From NCBI GenBank assembly GCA_963807865.1, contig CAWEDK010000004.1:45305-109304 (forward strand): a DNA stretch of 64,000 nucleotides. The letters are read 5' to 3'. A model generated the notes under the pieces. That model was not told the origin of the DNA. It did not search any database and worked only from the letters and a program-made list of their open reading frames with translations. Source of the stretch: VAZQ01 sp963807865. GTDB lineage: Bacteria > Pseudomonadota > Alphaproteobacteria > Rhizobiales > Xanthobacteraceae. Position numbers and translations under genes: made by a program. Below, piece by piece: positions 10,730 through 19,429 of the stretch; the first letter of the stretch is position 1; every line of letters begins with the position of its first letter.

Positions 10730-12100
10730 ATGGTGTGGGGAGTTCGTTGGTCGCCTGCCGGCTCCGTAATCCTCGGCTCGTTCGGTGTCCTCTGTGTGCT
10801 CGCGGGTTGCAGCGGTGGTTTTTTCACTGCCGAACGCGAGTCATGGCGGCACGAAGCCGAGGTGCAATGCCTTGCGAGCGGCGCCGTCAAGGAAAGCGCC
10901 AACGTCGTCCGCATCCAGGCGATCCAAGGCCCGGGCATGTGCGGGGCCGATTTTCCGTTGAAGGTTGCCGTGCTGGGAGAGGGCGGGTCGCTCGGCTACA
11001 CGAACGAGTTGCGTCCGCCCGGCACGATTCCAAATGCGTCGCAACCGCGCTGGCCGGGGTCAACGGGCAGCACGCGCGGAGGATCGCCCGACGATCCGGT
11101 CTCGCTGACGGCGCCGGGCGTGACGAGTTCGCCGGCCCCCGAGTCCGTTCCCTACGATTATCGCAAACCCTACGGTGCCGCGCCGCCGCCTGCGGCCCCA
11201 TCGCGCGCGAGCAACGTGCGCGAGCCGCCTCCGGGCAGCTTGGACATCTCGCCGGTTCCGTACGAGCGCCGCCGCCCGATCGATGCTCAGCCGTCACCCC
11301 GGCTGTCGCCGCTGTCCACGCAGTCGCGCGGAGCGGTCCGGCCGGAACCCCCGCCATACGATAGCGGCCGTGGGCCGGTGCAGTCCGCCCCTGCCGAGGT
11401 CCTCCGCACCCGCGATCCGCAATCTGCGCTGCCGCCGCTCGGTCCCGCACGCGGGCCGGGCACCACCGGATCGATCGGGACGCCGGTCGCGGTGAGCCCG
11501 GCTGCGACGCTCGCCTGTCCGATGGTGTCGGAGCTCGACCGCTGGATCGCCAATTCGGTGCAGCCGGCGGCCATGCGCTGGTTCGGCGTTCCGGTCGGCG
11601 AGATCAAACAGATTTCCGCCTATTCCTGCCGCGGCATGAACGGCAATCCGCGCGCGCGCATTTCCGAGCATGCGTTCGGCAATGCGCTCGATATCGCGGC
11701 CTTCACGCTGGCGGACGGCCGCAAGATCACCGTCAAGAACGGTTGGCACGGTCTGCCCGAGGAGCAGGGCTTCCTGCGCGACGTTCAAGGCGCCGCCTGC
11801 GAGCAGTTCACCACGGTGCTGGCGCCGGGTTCGAACGTCTTTCACTACGACCATATCCACGTCGACCTGATGCGGCGGAGCGGTCGCACCTGCAATCCGA
11901 ACGCCGTTCCGGGCGAGGAAGTGGCCGCGAGGGTGGGCGGGCCGCGATATAGCGGGGCACGGCGGCCGGGCGAGGTGACCGGATCGGTCGAACAGCGCCG
12001 GGCTGCCGCCGCGCGCAAGCCGTGGCGCAACCCCGACGAGGTGCGCCGCGACCGGGCGCTGCCGATGGCGGAGCCGGGCAACGACGGCGAGGAAAACTGA
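10730..12100 (+). CDS. Extensin-like C-terminal domain lipoprotein
   Basis: 456 residues. A lipobox LAGC (about 24-27) marks it as an exported lipoprotein. Residues about 80-250 are a Pro/Ser/Arg-rich low-complexity linker. The C-terminal extensin-like domain (about 260-395) starts CPMVSELDRWI and contains the metal-ligand-like motifs SEHAFGNALDI and HYDHIHVDL, resembling D-Ala-D-Ala carboxypeptidase/VanY-type zinc sites. A role in peptidoglycan or envelope maintenance is therefore plausible but inferred. It stands as a single gene between the divergent DUF2798 gene and the Tim44-like gene. Confidence 0.85.
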   Translation: MVWGVRWSPAGSVILGSFGVLCVLAGCSGGFFTAERESWRHEAEVQCLASGAVKESANVVRIQAIQGPGMCGADFPLKVAVLGEGGSLGYTNELRPPGTIPNASQPRWPGSTGSTRGGSPDDPVSLTAPGVTSSPAPESVPYDYRKPYGAAPPPAAPSRASNVREPPPGSLDISPVPYERRRPIDAQPSPRLSPLSTQSRGAVRPEPPPYDSGRGPVQSAPAEVLRTRDPQSALPPLGPARGPGTTGSIGTPVAVSPAATLACPMVSELDRWIANSVQPAAMRWFGVPVGEIKQISAYSCRGMNGNPRARISEHAFGNALDIAAFTLADGRKITVKNGWHGLPEEQGFLRDVQGAACEQFTTVLAPGSNVFHYDHIHVDLMRRSGRTCNPNAVPGEEVAARVGGPRYSGARRPGEVTGSVEQRRAAAARKPWRNPDEVRRDRALPMAEPGNDGEEN

Positions 12101-12295
12101 GCCGTCGAACCTCCGTGCGGTTCAATTCGACAAACTATCAGCGGAAAGGGGCGGCGCCGGCAGTTATTGGTTGCATCCGCAACCGACGCCGCTTGCGGTA
12201 GCTGCGCCGGTCTGCGACACCATGTAGCCTCTTCAATCCGAGGCGGCCAATACCAATATACGTCCCGGCCCCAACCGGCCTCCAGGGAGCGACAA

Positions 12296-13291
12296 ATGCG
12301 CTTTTCGAGATTTCGTCCACTGTTTGCGGTTCTCGCCCTCGCGGCGAGCGTCGCGTTGGTTGCATCGGTAGCCGACGCGCGTCCGCGTTCGAGCTTCGGC
12401 AGCCGTGGTTCGCAAACGTATTCTGCACCGCCGTCGACGGCGACCGCCCCCAAGGCGGCGCAGCCGATGGAGCGGAGCATGACCCAGCCCGGTCAGCCGG
12501 GCAGCACGGCCTCGCGCACCGCGACCGCGCCGAACGCGGCGGGCGGCGGTTTCTTCAGCCGGCCGGGCTTCATGGGCGGACTGTTCGCCGGCTTCCTCGG
12601 CGCCGGCCTGCTCGGCATGTTGATGGGCAACGGTTTTGCCGGCGGCCTCGGCGGCGCGGCCTCAATGCTCGGCCTGCTGCTGCAGGTCGGCATCATCGCG
12701 CTGATCGGCTATCTGGTGTGGACTTGGTGGCAGCGCCGCAGCCAGCCGGCGACGGCAATGGCCAGCGGACCGATGCTGCGCGATTACGGCAGGAACGATA
12801 CCGGCCGGCAGATGGGCATGAGTGGCCTTGGCGGCGGCATGGGCGGCGGCTTCGGCAGTGCAAGCGCTCCGGCGCCGCGTGCGGCCGGCAGCGACGAGGT
12901 CGGCCTGTCGCCGGAAGACTTCAGCACGTTCGAGCAGATCCTGGGCGACGTGCAGACCGCGTACGGCAAGGAAGACCTGGGCGCGCTGCGCACGCGCGTG
13001 ACGCCCGAGATGCTGTCGTACTACTCGGAGGAATTGGCGGCGAACGCGAGCCGTGGCGTCACCAACCGGATCTCCGACGTCAAGCTGGAGCAGGGCGACC
13101 TTGCCGAAGCCTGGCGCGAAGGCGGTACCGACTACGCCACCGTCGCGATGCGTTATTCGCTCAACGACACGGTCGTCGATCCGAGCGGCCGCGTGCTTGA
13201 AGGCGGCCCGGACGAGGCCACCGAAGTGTGGACCTTCCGGCGCGACCACGGTGGCAAGTGGCTGGTCTCGGCGGTGCAGCAGGCCGCCTGA
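12296..13291 (+). CDS. Tim44-like domain membrane protein
   Basis: 331 residues. A signal peptide or anchor (about 8-28) is followed by a Ser/Pro/Ala linker. A Gly-rich hydrophobic block follows (FMGGLFAGFLGAGLLGMLMG, about 92-111), then a transmembrane helix (about 125-146, ending WTWWQRR). The C-terminal 120 residues form a Tim44-like/NTF2-fold domain with ISDVKLEQGDLAEAWREG and EVWTFRRDHGGKWLVSAVQQ. The alphaproteobacterial family is related to mitochondrial Tim44 but its bacterial role is unsettled. The ATG at 12296 follows an AGGGAG ribosome site. It ends just before a strong terminator. Confidence 0.85.
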   Translation: MRFSRFRPLFAVLALAASVALVASVADARPRSSFGSRGSQTYSAPPSTATAPKAAQPMERSMTQPGQPGSTASRTATAPNAAGGGFFSRPGFMGGLFAGFLGAGLLGMLMGNGFAGGLGGAASMLGLLLQVGIIALIGYLVWTWWQRRSQPATAMASGPMLRDYGRNDTGRQMGMSGLGGGMGGGFGSASAPAPRAAGSDEVGLSPEDFSTFEQILGDVQTAYGKEDLGALRTRVTPEMLSYYSEELAANASRGVTNRISDVKLEQGDLAEAWREGGTDYATVAMRYSLNDTVVDPSGRVLEGGPDEATEVWTFRRDHGGKWLVSAVQQAA

Positions 13292-13318
13292 CGCCAGCGT
13301 CGATGAACTGAGACTGAA

Positions 13319-13347
13319 ATGGCCGGGGCTTTGCCCCGGCCATTTTT
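13319..13347 (+). terminator. Rho-independent terminator after the Tim44-like gene
   Basis: Perfect 11-bp stem ATGGCCGGGGC/GCCCCGGCCAT with a TTT loop, followed by a T run. It lies 28 bp after the stop. Confidence 0.9.
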
Positions 13348-13381
13348 GTTGCCACTCCGCCCTAAAGGAGTTCGTGCAACG

Positions 13382-14296
13382 ATGTCAGGGTTGACGCGGC
13401 GTGAGGCGTGCACGCTTCTGACGGTCCTGGGCGCGTCGACCGTGGCGGGCGATGCGTACTCTCAAGCGCCCAAACGGGCTCTGGAACCAAAGCAGCCTCC
13501 GCGAGCGAAATCCGGCCCGCCTATTCCGGCATGGCGAACATTGCCGCCGACGCCCGCACTGCCGGCTCCGGCGCGGAGCGGCATGGCGGCGGTCCATGGA
13601 ACAAGCGTCTATTACGCACAATTTGGCGAAGGGCCTCCTGTCCTGTTGCTGCACGGCGGGCTCGCCAATTCAAATTACTGGGGCCTGCAAGTCGGGGAGC
13701 TTGCGAAGGAGTTTTCCGTCCTCGTCATGGATACCCGCGGCCACGGTCGAAGTCCTGTGATGTCGCGGGATTTCAGCCACCGCGCCTTTGCCGATGACGT
13801 TGCAGCATTGCTGGATGTCCTGGAGATCCCGAGCGTTGCGATCGTAGGCTGGAGCGATGGCGGGGTTACGGGCCTCGAACTGGCAATGAAGCGTGCGGAT
13901 CGCGTGAGCAAGCTGTTCGCGTTTGGCGCCAACATGAATCCGGCAGGATACAAAGCGGCCTCCGGCAGCGCCTTTGCCGAATTCGCCCAGCGCACCAAGA
14001 CGGAATACGGCCGGTTGTCGCCGCATCCCGAAAGATGGGCACAGCTCGTCGGCGGATTGAGAGTCATGTGGCGGGCTCAACCGAATTTCACCCCGGCGAT
14101 GTTGGGAACGATCACGGTCCCAACCTTGATCTACGCGGCAGAGCACGACGAGATTATCAGGCGGGATCATACCGAGCAGATGGCCCGGCACATTCCGCGG
14201 GCCCGGTTGGTGGTTCAACCGGATGTCAGTCATTTCGCGATGCTGCAGGACCCGCTTCGGTTCAACAAGACAATGATCGAATTTCTCAAGGAGTAA
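13382..14296 (+). CDS. Tat-exported alpha/beta hydrolase
   Basis: 304 residues. The N terminus SGLTRREACTLLTVLG is a twin-arginine type signal with a hydrophobic core. The hydrolase fold starts near residue 65 with the oxyanion strand VLLLHGGLANS. The nucleophile elbow is GWSDGG (Ser about 158) and the catalytic histidine is in DVSHFAML near the C terminus; the acid is probably in AAEHDEI. The start at 13382 is favoured by AAAGGAG 12 bp upstream. It converges with the next gene on the other strand, only 13 bp away. The substrate is unknown. Confidence 0.85.
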   Translation: MSGLTRREACTLLTVLGASTVAGDAYSQAPKRALEPKQPPRAKSGPPIPAWRTLPPTPALPAPARSGMAAVHGTSVYYAQFGEGPPVLLLHGGLANSNYWGLQVGELAKEFSVLVMDTRGHGRSPVMSRDFSHRAFADDVAALLDVLEIPSVAIVGWSDGGVTGLELAMKRADRVSKLFAFGANMNPAGYKAASGSAFAEFAQRTKTEYGRLSPHPERWAQLVGGLRVMWRAQPNFTPAMLGTITVPTLIYAAEHDEIIRRDHTEQMARHIPRARLVVQPDVSHFAMLQDPLRFNKTMIEFLKE

Positions 14297-14309
14297 GCCA
14301 GCCCGCGCG

Positions 14310-17300
14310 TCACGGCGTGCCGTAGCCGCCGGCCGTGGGCGATTGGATGATCACCGCCTCGCCGGCGTCCAGCACGGTGGCGTCGGCACCCTTGAGCCGC
14401 TCCATCCGGCCGTCGTTCCGCCGCACCAAGTTCTCGCCGATCTGGCCCGGTTCGCCGCCAGCAAGTCCGAACGGACGGATACGGCGGTGGCCGGACAGGA
14501 TGGTGCAGTCCATCTTCTCCAGGAAGCGGATAGTGCGGCGGATGCCATCGCCGGCATTCCACTTGCCGCGCCCGCCCGAGTCCTTGCGGATGTGGAAGTC
14601 TTCGAGCAGCACCGGGAAGCGGAATTCCAGCACCTCCGGATCGGTGAGCCGCGTGTTGGTCATGTGGGTATGCACGGCGTCGGTGCCGGGGAAGCCGGGG
14701 CCGGCCGGCGAGCCCGAGCAGATCGTCTCGTAATACTGATACTTGGCATTGCCGAAATTGACGTTGTTCATGGTGCCTTGCGCCGCCGACATGGCGCCGA
14801 GTGCGCCGAACAGGCAGTTGGTCACCGCCTGCGACGTTTCGACATTGCCGGCGACGACGGCGGCCGGATATTCCGGCGTCAACATCGAGCGTTTCGGGAT
14901 GACGATGTTGATCGGCCGCAGGCAGCCGGCGTTCATCGGAATGTCGTCATCGACCATCACGCGGAACACGTAGAGCACGGCGGCGCGCGTCACTGGCTCG
15001 GGCGCGTTGAAGTTGGTCGGCTGCTGGGGCGAGGTGCCGGTGAAGTCGACGGTCGCCTCGCGTTTCTTCTTGTCGACCGTGATCTTGACCTTGATCCAGG
15101 TGCCCTGGTCCATCGGATAGTCGAACGCGCTGTCATGCAGCCGGTCGATGACGCGTCGCACGCTCTCGGCGGCGTTATCCTGGACGTGCTGCATGTAGGC
15201 TTCGACCACCGGCAGCGTGAACTGCGCCACCATCTTGTGCAGTTCCTGCACGCCCTTCTCGTTGGCGGCGATCTGCGCCTTCATGTCGTTGACGTTCTGC
15301 AGCGGGTTGCGCGCGGGATATTTCGCGCCGGTCAGGGCGTCGTCGAGCTCCTTCTCCATGAAATGCCCGCGGTCGACGACCTTGAAGTTGTCGAACAGGA
15401 TGCCCTCTTCATCGATGGTGGTGGCGTTGGGCGACATCGAGCCCGGCGAGATGCCGCCGACGTCGGCGTGGTGACCGCGCGACGCGACCCAGAACAGGAT
15501 CCGCTGCTGGGTATCGTCGTAGACCGGCGTGCAGACGGTGATGTCGGGCAGGTGCGTGCCGCCATTGTAGGGCGCGTTGATCACATAGACGTCGCCCGGC
15601 GCGATACGGCCCTGGTTCTCGCGGATGATAGTTTCGACCGCGCGGTCCATCGAGCCGAGATGCACCGGCATGTGCGGCGCATTGGCGACCAGCGTGCCGT
15701 CGGCGGCGAATACCGCGCAGGAGAAATCGAGCCGCTCCTTGATGTTGACCGAGTAGGCGGTGTTTTGCAGCGACACGCCCATCTGCTCGGCGATCGACAT
15801 GAACAGATTGTTGAACACTTCGAGCATCACCGGATCGGCGTGCGTCCCGATGGCATGCCCGCGCGCCAGCGGCACGGCGCGCTCCAGCACAAGATGGTTC
15901 TTGGCGGTGATCTCGGCGCGCCAGCCGTCCTCGACCACCACGGTCTGATGCGGTTCCATTACGATGGCCGGACCCATGACCTTATGCCCGGGCGCAAGCT
16001 GCGCGCGCGTGAACACCGCCGCGTCGTGCCAGGTCCCGCCGGAATAGAAACGGGTGGTGCGAGTCGGCGCGGGGAGGGGGGCGGCGGTGGTGTCGAGCAC
16101 CGGCTCGGCAAATTTCGCGCCGCCGCCGACCGCCTCGACCGATACGGCCTCGACCACGAGCTGCTTGCTCTCGTCGATGAAGCCAAAGCGCGCTTTGTGC
16201 GCGGTCTCGAACGCGGCTTTCATCGCGGCAATTGAAGCCACACCGCTGTCATTGCCCGCAGGGTAGACGGAGAACGCCGGGACGACGAGTGCGGTGTCGG
16301 TGCCGGCGTAGCGGATGTGGGCGCGCACATGCACGACGATGTCGCCCTCGGGAACGCCCTGGCCGGCCACTTCGCGCCGGGCGTCTTCGCCGAGCCGGCC
16401 GCCGGTGGTCGTGATGGCGGACAGCGCGCCGTCGCCGAGTGGCTCCTCGATCGCCTGCTGACGGGTGGCGCGGATGTCCGCCAGCCCCATGCCGTACGCC
16501 GACAGCAGCGATGAGAAAGGATGGATCAGCACTTTGGTCATGCCGAGCGAGTCGGCGACCAGACAGGCGTGCTGGCCGCCAGCGCCGCCGAAGCAATTCA
16601 GCGCATAGCGCGTCACGTCGTAGCCGCGCTGCACCGAAATCTTCTTGATCGCGTTCGCCATGTTCTCGACCGCGATCTTGATGAAGCCGTCGGCAATTTC
16701 CTCCGGCGTCTTGCCGCCGACCTCCTTGGCAAGGGTTGCAAACGCCGCGCGCACTGCCTCGGCATCGAGCGGCTGGTCCTGCTGTGGCCCGAAAATCTTC
16801 GGAAAGAAATCCGGGATCAGCTTGCCGAGCATCACGTTGGCGTCGGTGACGGCGAGCGGCCCGCCGCGCCGATAGCAGGCCGGCCCCGGGTTGGCGCCGG
16901 CCGAATCCGGCCCGACGCGAAACCGCGCACCGTCGTAATGCAGGATCGAGCCGCCGCCCGCCGCCACCGTGTGGATCAGCATCATCGGCGCGCGCATGCG
17001 CACGCCCGCGACCTCGGTCTCGAACGCGCGCTCGAACTCGCCGTCAAAATGGGAAACGTCGGTAGACGTTCCGCCCATGTCGAAGCCGATCAGCCGGTCG
17101 AAGCCGGCCTCGCGCCCGGTCTCCGCCATGCCGACGACGCCGCCGGCCGGCCCCGACAGGATCGCGTCCTTGCCCTGGAACAACTCGGCTGCCGTCAGGC
17201 CACCCGACGACATCATGAACATCAGCCGGATGTGGTCGCTGACTTCACCACTTGTTTCGGCCGGCTCCCTCCCCCGCAAGCGGGGGAGGGGTGGGGAGGG

Positions 17301-18116
17301 GGAAGGCTTGCTCGAATCCCGGTGCGTGCCCCCTCCCTGTCCCTCCCCCGCAAGCGGGGGAGGGGACGTTGAGGCGCTGTCCGTGGCCATCAGTGAGGCA
17401 CCGGCGGCCATCTCCTCCGCCACCGTCGCCACGTAGCGGCGGATGATCGGCGACAGATAGGCGTCGACCACCGTGGTGTCGCCGCGGCCGACGAGCTTGA
17501 TCAGGGGCGAGACTTCATGGCTCACCGACACCTGCGCAAATCCCATCCGGCGGGCGAGCATGGCAACGCGCTGCTCGTGTTCGGGATAGCGGTAGGCGTG
17601 CATGAACACGATCGCAACCGCCGCGACGCCATCAGCCTTGGCGCGCACGAGCTCGACTTCGACCGCTGCAAGATCGGGCTCGCGCTCCACCGTGCCGTCG
17701 GCGCGCACCCGCTCGTCGACTTCGACGACCTGCTCGAACAGCATCTCCGGCTTGATGATGTGCTTGGCGAAGATTTTTGGCCGTGCCTGGTAGCCGATCT
17801 TCAGCGCGTCGCGGAAACCCTTGGTGGTGAGAAGGAGCGTGCGCACGCCCTTGCGCTCGAGCAGCGCGTTGGTCGCGACCGTGGTACCCATCTTGACCGC
17901 GCCGACCTGCCCGGCCGGAATGGGCTCGCCCGCCCGCAGGCCGAGGAGATTGCGGATGCCCTGGACGGCGGCGTCGCGATAGGCCTCGGGATTCTCGGAG
18001 AGCAGCTTGTGGGCGACCAGCGTGCCGTCGGGCCTGCGCCCGATCACGTCCGTGAACGTGCCGCCGCGATCGATCCAGAACTCCCACCTGCCTGCCGGAT
18101 TATCCGATGTCCGCAT
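14310..18116 (-). CDS. 5-oxoprolinase / hydantoinase A-B fusion
   Basis: 1268 residues. Residues 1 to about 700 are a HyuA-like ATPase: FWIDRGGTFTDVIG at the start, the actin-fold loop FDMGGTSTDVSHFDG, and HTVAAGGGSI. The rest is HyuB-like: QNTAYSVNIKERLDFSCAVF, NAPYNGGTHLPDI, SRGHHADVGG and a terminal GGYGTP. This fused form is typical of ATP-dependent 5-oxoprolinases opening 5-oxoproline to glutamate, though hydantoinase or acetophenone-carboxylase-like activity cannot be excluded. Around residues 245-285 the HyuA part carries an in-frame insert translated from a pair of palindromic repeats. The start at 18116 begins directly at the conserved domain. Confidence 0.9.
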   Translation of the reverse strand: MRTSDNPAGRWEFWIDRGGTFTDVIGRRPDGTLVAHKLLSENPEAYRDAAVQGIRNLLGLRAGEPIPAGQVGAVKMGTTVATNALLERKGVRTLLLTTKGFRDALKIGYQARPKIFAKHIIKPEMLFEQVVEVDERVRADGTVEREPDLAAVEVELVRAKADGVAAVAIVFMHAYRYPEHEQRVAMLARRMGFAQVSVSHEVSPLIKLVGRGDTTVVDAYLSPIIRRYVATVAEEMAAGASLMATDSASTSPPPLAGEGQGGGTHRDSSKPSPSPPLPRLRGREPAETSGEVSDHIRLMFMMSSGGLTAAELFQGKDAILSGPAGGVVGMAETGREAGFDRLIGFDMGGTSTDVSHFDGEFERAFETEVAGVRMRAPMMLIHTVAAGGGSILHYDGARFRVGPDSAGANPGPACYRRGGPLAVTDANVMLGKLIPDFFPKIFGPQQDQPLDAEAVRAAFATLAKEVGGKTPEEIADGFIKIAVENMANAIKKISVQRGYDVTRYALNCFGGAGGQHACLVADSLGMTKVLIHPFSSLLSAYGMGLADIRATRQQAIEEPLGDGALSAITTTGGRLGEDARREVAGQGVPEGDIVVHVRAHIRYAGTDTALVVPAFSVYPAGNDSGVASIAAMKAAFETAHKARFGFIDESKQLVVEAVSVEAVGGGAKFAEPVLDTTAAPLPAPTRTTRFYSGGTWHDAAVFTRAQLAPGHKVMGPAIVMEPHQTVVVEDGWRAEITAKNHLVLERAVPLARGHAIGTHADPVMLEVFNNLFMSIAEQMGVSLQNTAYSVNIKERLDFSCAVFAADGTLVANAPHMPVHLGSMDRAVETIIRENQGRIAPGDVYVINAPYNGGTHLPDITVCTPVYDDTQQRILFWVASRGHHADVGGISPGSMSPNATTIDEEGILFDNFKVVDRGHFMEKELDDALTGAKYPARNPLQNVNDMKAQIAANEKGVQELHKMVAQFTLPVVEAYMQHVQDNAAESVRRVIDRLHDSAFDYPMDQGTWIKVKITVDKKKREATVDFTGTSPQQPTNFNAPEPVTRAAVLYVFRVMVDDDIPMNAGCLRPINIVIPKRSMLTPEYPAAVVAGNVETSQAVTNCLFGALGAMSAAQGTMNNVNFGNAKYQYYETICSGSPAGPGFPGTDAVHTHMTNTRLTDPEVLEFRFPVLLEDFHIRKDSGGRGKWNAGDGIRRTIRFLEKMDCTILSGHRRIRPFGLAGGEPGQIGENLVRRNDGRMERLKGADATVLDAGEAVIIQSPTAGGYGTP
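17265..17302 (+). repeat. GC-rich palindromic repeat inside the 5-oxoprolinase gene, left copy
   Basis: Palindrome CTCCCCCGCAAGCGGGGGAG followed by a G-rich arm, the same architecture as the copies around the DUF559 gene. It forms an inverted pair with 17328-17366, separated by 25 bp, and is translated in frame. Confidence 0.85.
17328..17366 (-). repeat. GC-rich palindromic repeat inside the 5-oxoprolinase gene, right copy
   Basis: Inverse-orientation partner of 17265-17302 with the same 20-nt palindrome and a C-rich arm on its left. Together they add about 39 codons to the gene without breaking the frame. Confidence 0.85.
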
Positions 18117-18340
18117 AGTGAATCCGCCCAATGTGCCGGCGCACCTTATAGGGGTGCCGGAGCCGCAAACGAAGGGGGGGAGCGGCCCGGGGCGGCCGCT
18201 TGGGCGCTGCATTGAGAGGACCATGGCCGGGCTGGCGCGCCGTCGCCCCGTGCTCGAAGCGGCCTCAGCCGCCGTGGGGCGACTGCGCTTGTCCGGGCGT
18301 CTGCCTGGAATTGCGTCACAAAACTGTCATTCCATTTGTC

Positions 18341-18368
18341 TTTGGCCGTGCGTATTTTCTGCTATGAT
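18341..18368 (+). promoter_or_regulatory. Possible sigma-70-type promoter of the TRAP binding-protein gene
   Basis: A TATGAT -10-like hexamer (18363-18368) lies 16 bp after a weak -35-like TTTGGC. It is followed by a long hairpin (18373-18419: CCTGGGG pairing with CCCCAGG, and inner GGGAC/GTCCC) that ends 11 bp before the start codon. The hairpin may affect translation or RNA stability. Confidence 0.35.
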
Positions 18369-18430
18369 GCAGCCTGGGGAAGACGGGGAGCAGGGACGTT
18401 TTTAAGGTCCCGCCCCAGGGGCCGTGAGCC

Positions 18431-19426
18431 ATGACAACGACTAGAAAATTTGCGTTCGCGGCAGGCGTTGCCGCTGTGCTTGCGTGCGCGCCGGCCGGCG
18501 CGCAGGGGACTGGCGTCATCAAGTGGTCGCTCCCCTCCGCCTATCCGGCCGATAATTTCCACAACGAGAATCTGGCTTTGTTCGCGCGCGATGTCGCAGC
18601 GGCCACCGATGGCAAGCTCGCCATCACGCTCCATCCCGGCGCCTCGCTGTTCAGCGCCACGCAGATCAAGAGCGCGGTCCGGATCGGCCAGGCGCAGGCG
18701 GGTGAAATTCTGATTTCGCTCCTGGATAGCGAGGACCCGCTGTTCGGCGTGGATGTCATCCCGTTCCTGGCGACGAGCTATCAGGATGCCCGCAAGCTGT
18801 GGGCGGCGTCGAAGCCGGCGATCACCCGGCGGTTCACCGCCCAAGGCCTCACGCCGCTGTTCGCGGTACCTTGGCCGCCGCAGGGCATCTACGCCAAGAA
18901 GGAGATCAACGCGATTGGCGACATGAAGGGCCTGTCGTGGCGCGTGTATAACGCCGGCACGCAACGCATCGCCCAGATCGTCGAGGCATTTCCGGTGATC
19001 ATCCAGGCGGCCGATCTGTCGCAGGCGCTCGCTACTGGTTTGATCAACGCCTTCATGACCTCGGTCACGACCGGCTACGACAGCAAGGCGTGGGAGAGCA
19101 TGAGTTTCTTCTACGACACCCAGGCTTGGATTCCCAAGAACGTGACCCTGGTCAACACCGCAGCTTTCGAGGCGCTCGACAGCGGCGCGCGGAACGCCGT
19201 GCTCAAGGCGGGCGCGGAGGCCGAGGCGCGCGGCTGGGCGATGTCGCAGGACAAGACGAAGTGGTATGCGGACCAACTGACCGCCAAAGGCATGAAGGTG
19301 CTGGCGCCCAGCAAGGCGTTGAAGGAAGGGTTGCAGCGAATTGGCGAACAGCTCACCGACGAGTGGCTGGTCAAAGCCGGCGCCGACGGCCGCACCGTGA
19401 TCGCGGCCTACCGGAGCAGCATGTGA
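18431..19426 (+). CDS. TRAP transporter solute-binding protein (DctP family)
   Basis: 331 residues with a Sec signal peptide cleaved near AGAQG (about residue 25). The DctP fold is shown by HPGASLFSATQIKSAVRIGQAQAGE, the ligand-carboxylate region GLSWRVYNAGTQ and NAFMTSVTTGYDSKAWE. Such periplasmic proteins deliver organic acids to a DctQM membrane pair. No dctQ or dctM lies beside it, so it is an orphan within this window. The ATG at 18431 has only a weak ribosome site and lies just after a hairpin. Confidence 0.87.
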   Translation: MTTTRKFAFAAGVAAVLACAPAGAQGTGVIKWSLPSAYPADNFHNENLALFARDVAAATDGKLAITLHPGASLFSATQIKSAVRIGQAQAGEILISLLDSEDPLFGVDVIPFLATSYQDARKLWAASKPAITRRFTAQGLTPLFAVPWPPQGIYAKKEINAIGDMKGLSWRVYNAGTQRIAQIVEAFPVIIQAADLSQALATGLINAFMTSVTTGYDSKAWESMSFFYDTQAWIPKNVTLVNTAAFEALDSGARNAVLKAGAEAEARGWAMSQDKTKWYADQLTAKGMKVLAPSKALKEGLQRIGEQLTDEWLVKAGADGRTVIAAYRSSM

Positions 19427-19429
19427 AAC

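Noticed and set aside
17265..17366. CRISPR array or phage attachment site from repeated GC-rich units
   Set aside because: There are only two inverted copies with a 25-bp spacer, no series of direct repeats and no cas or integrase gene nearby.
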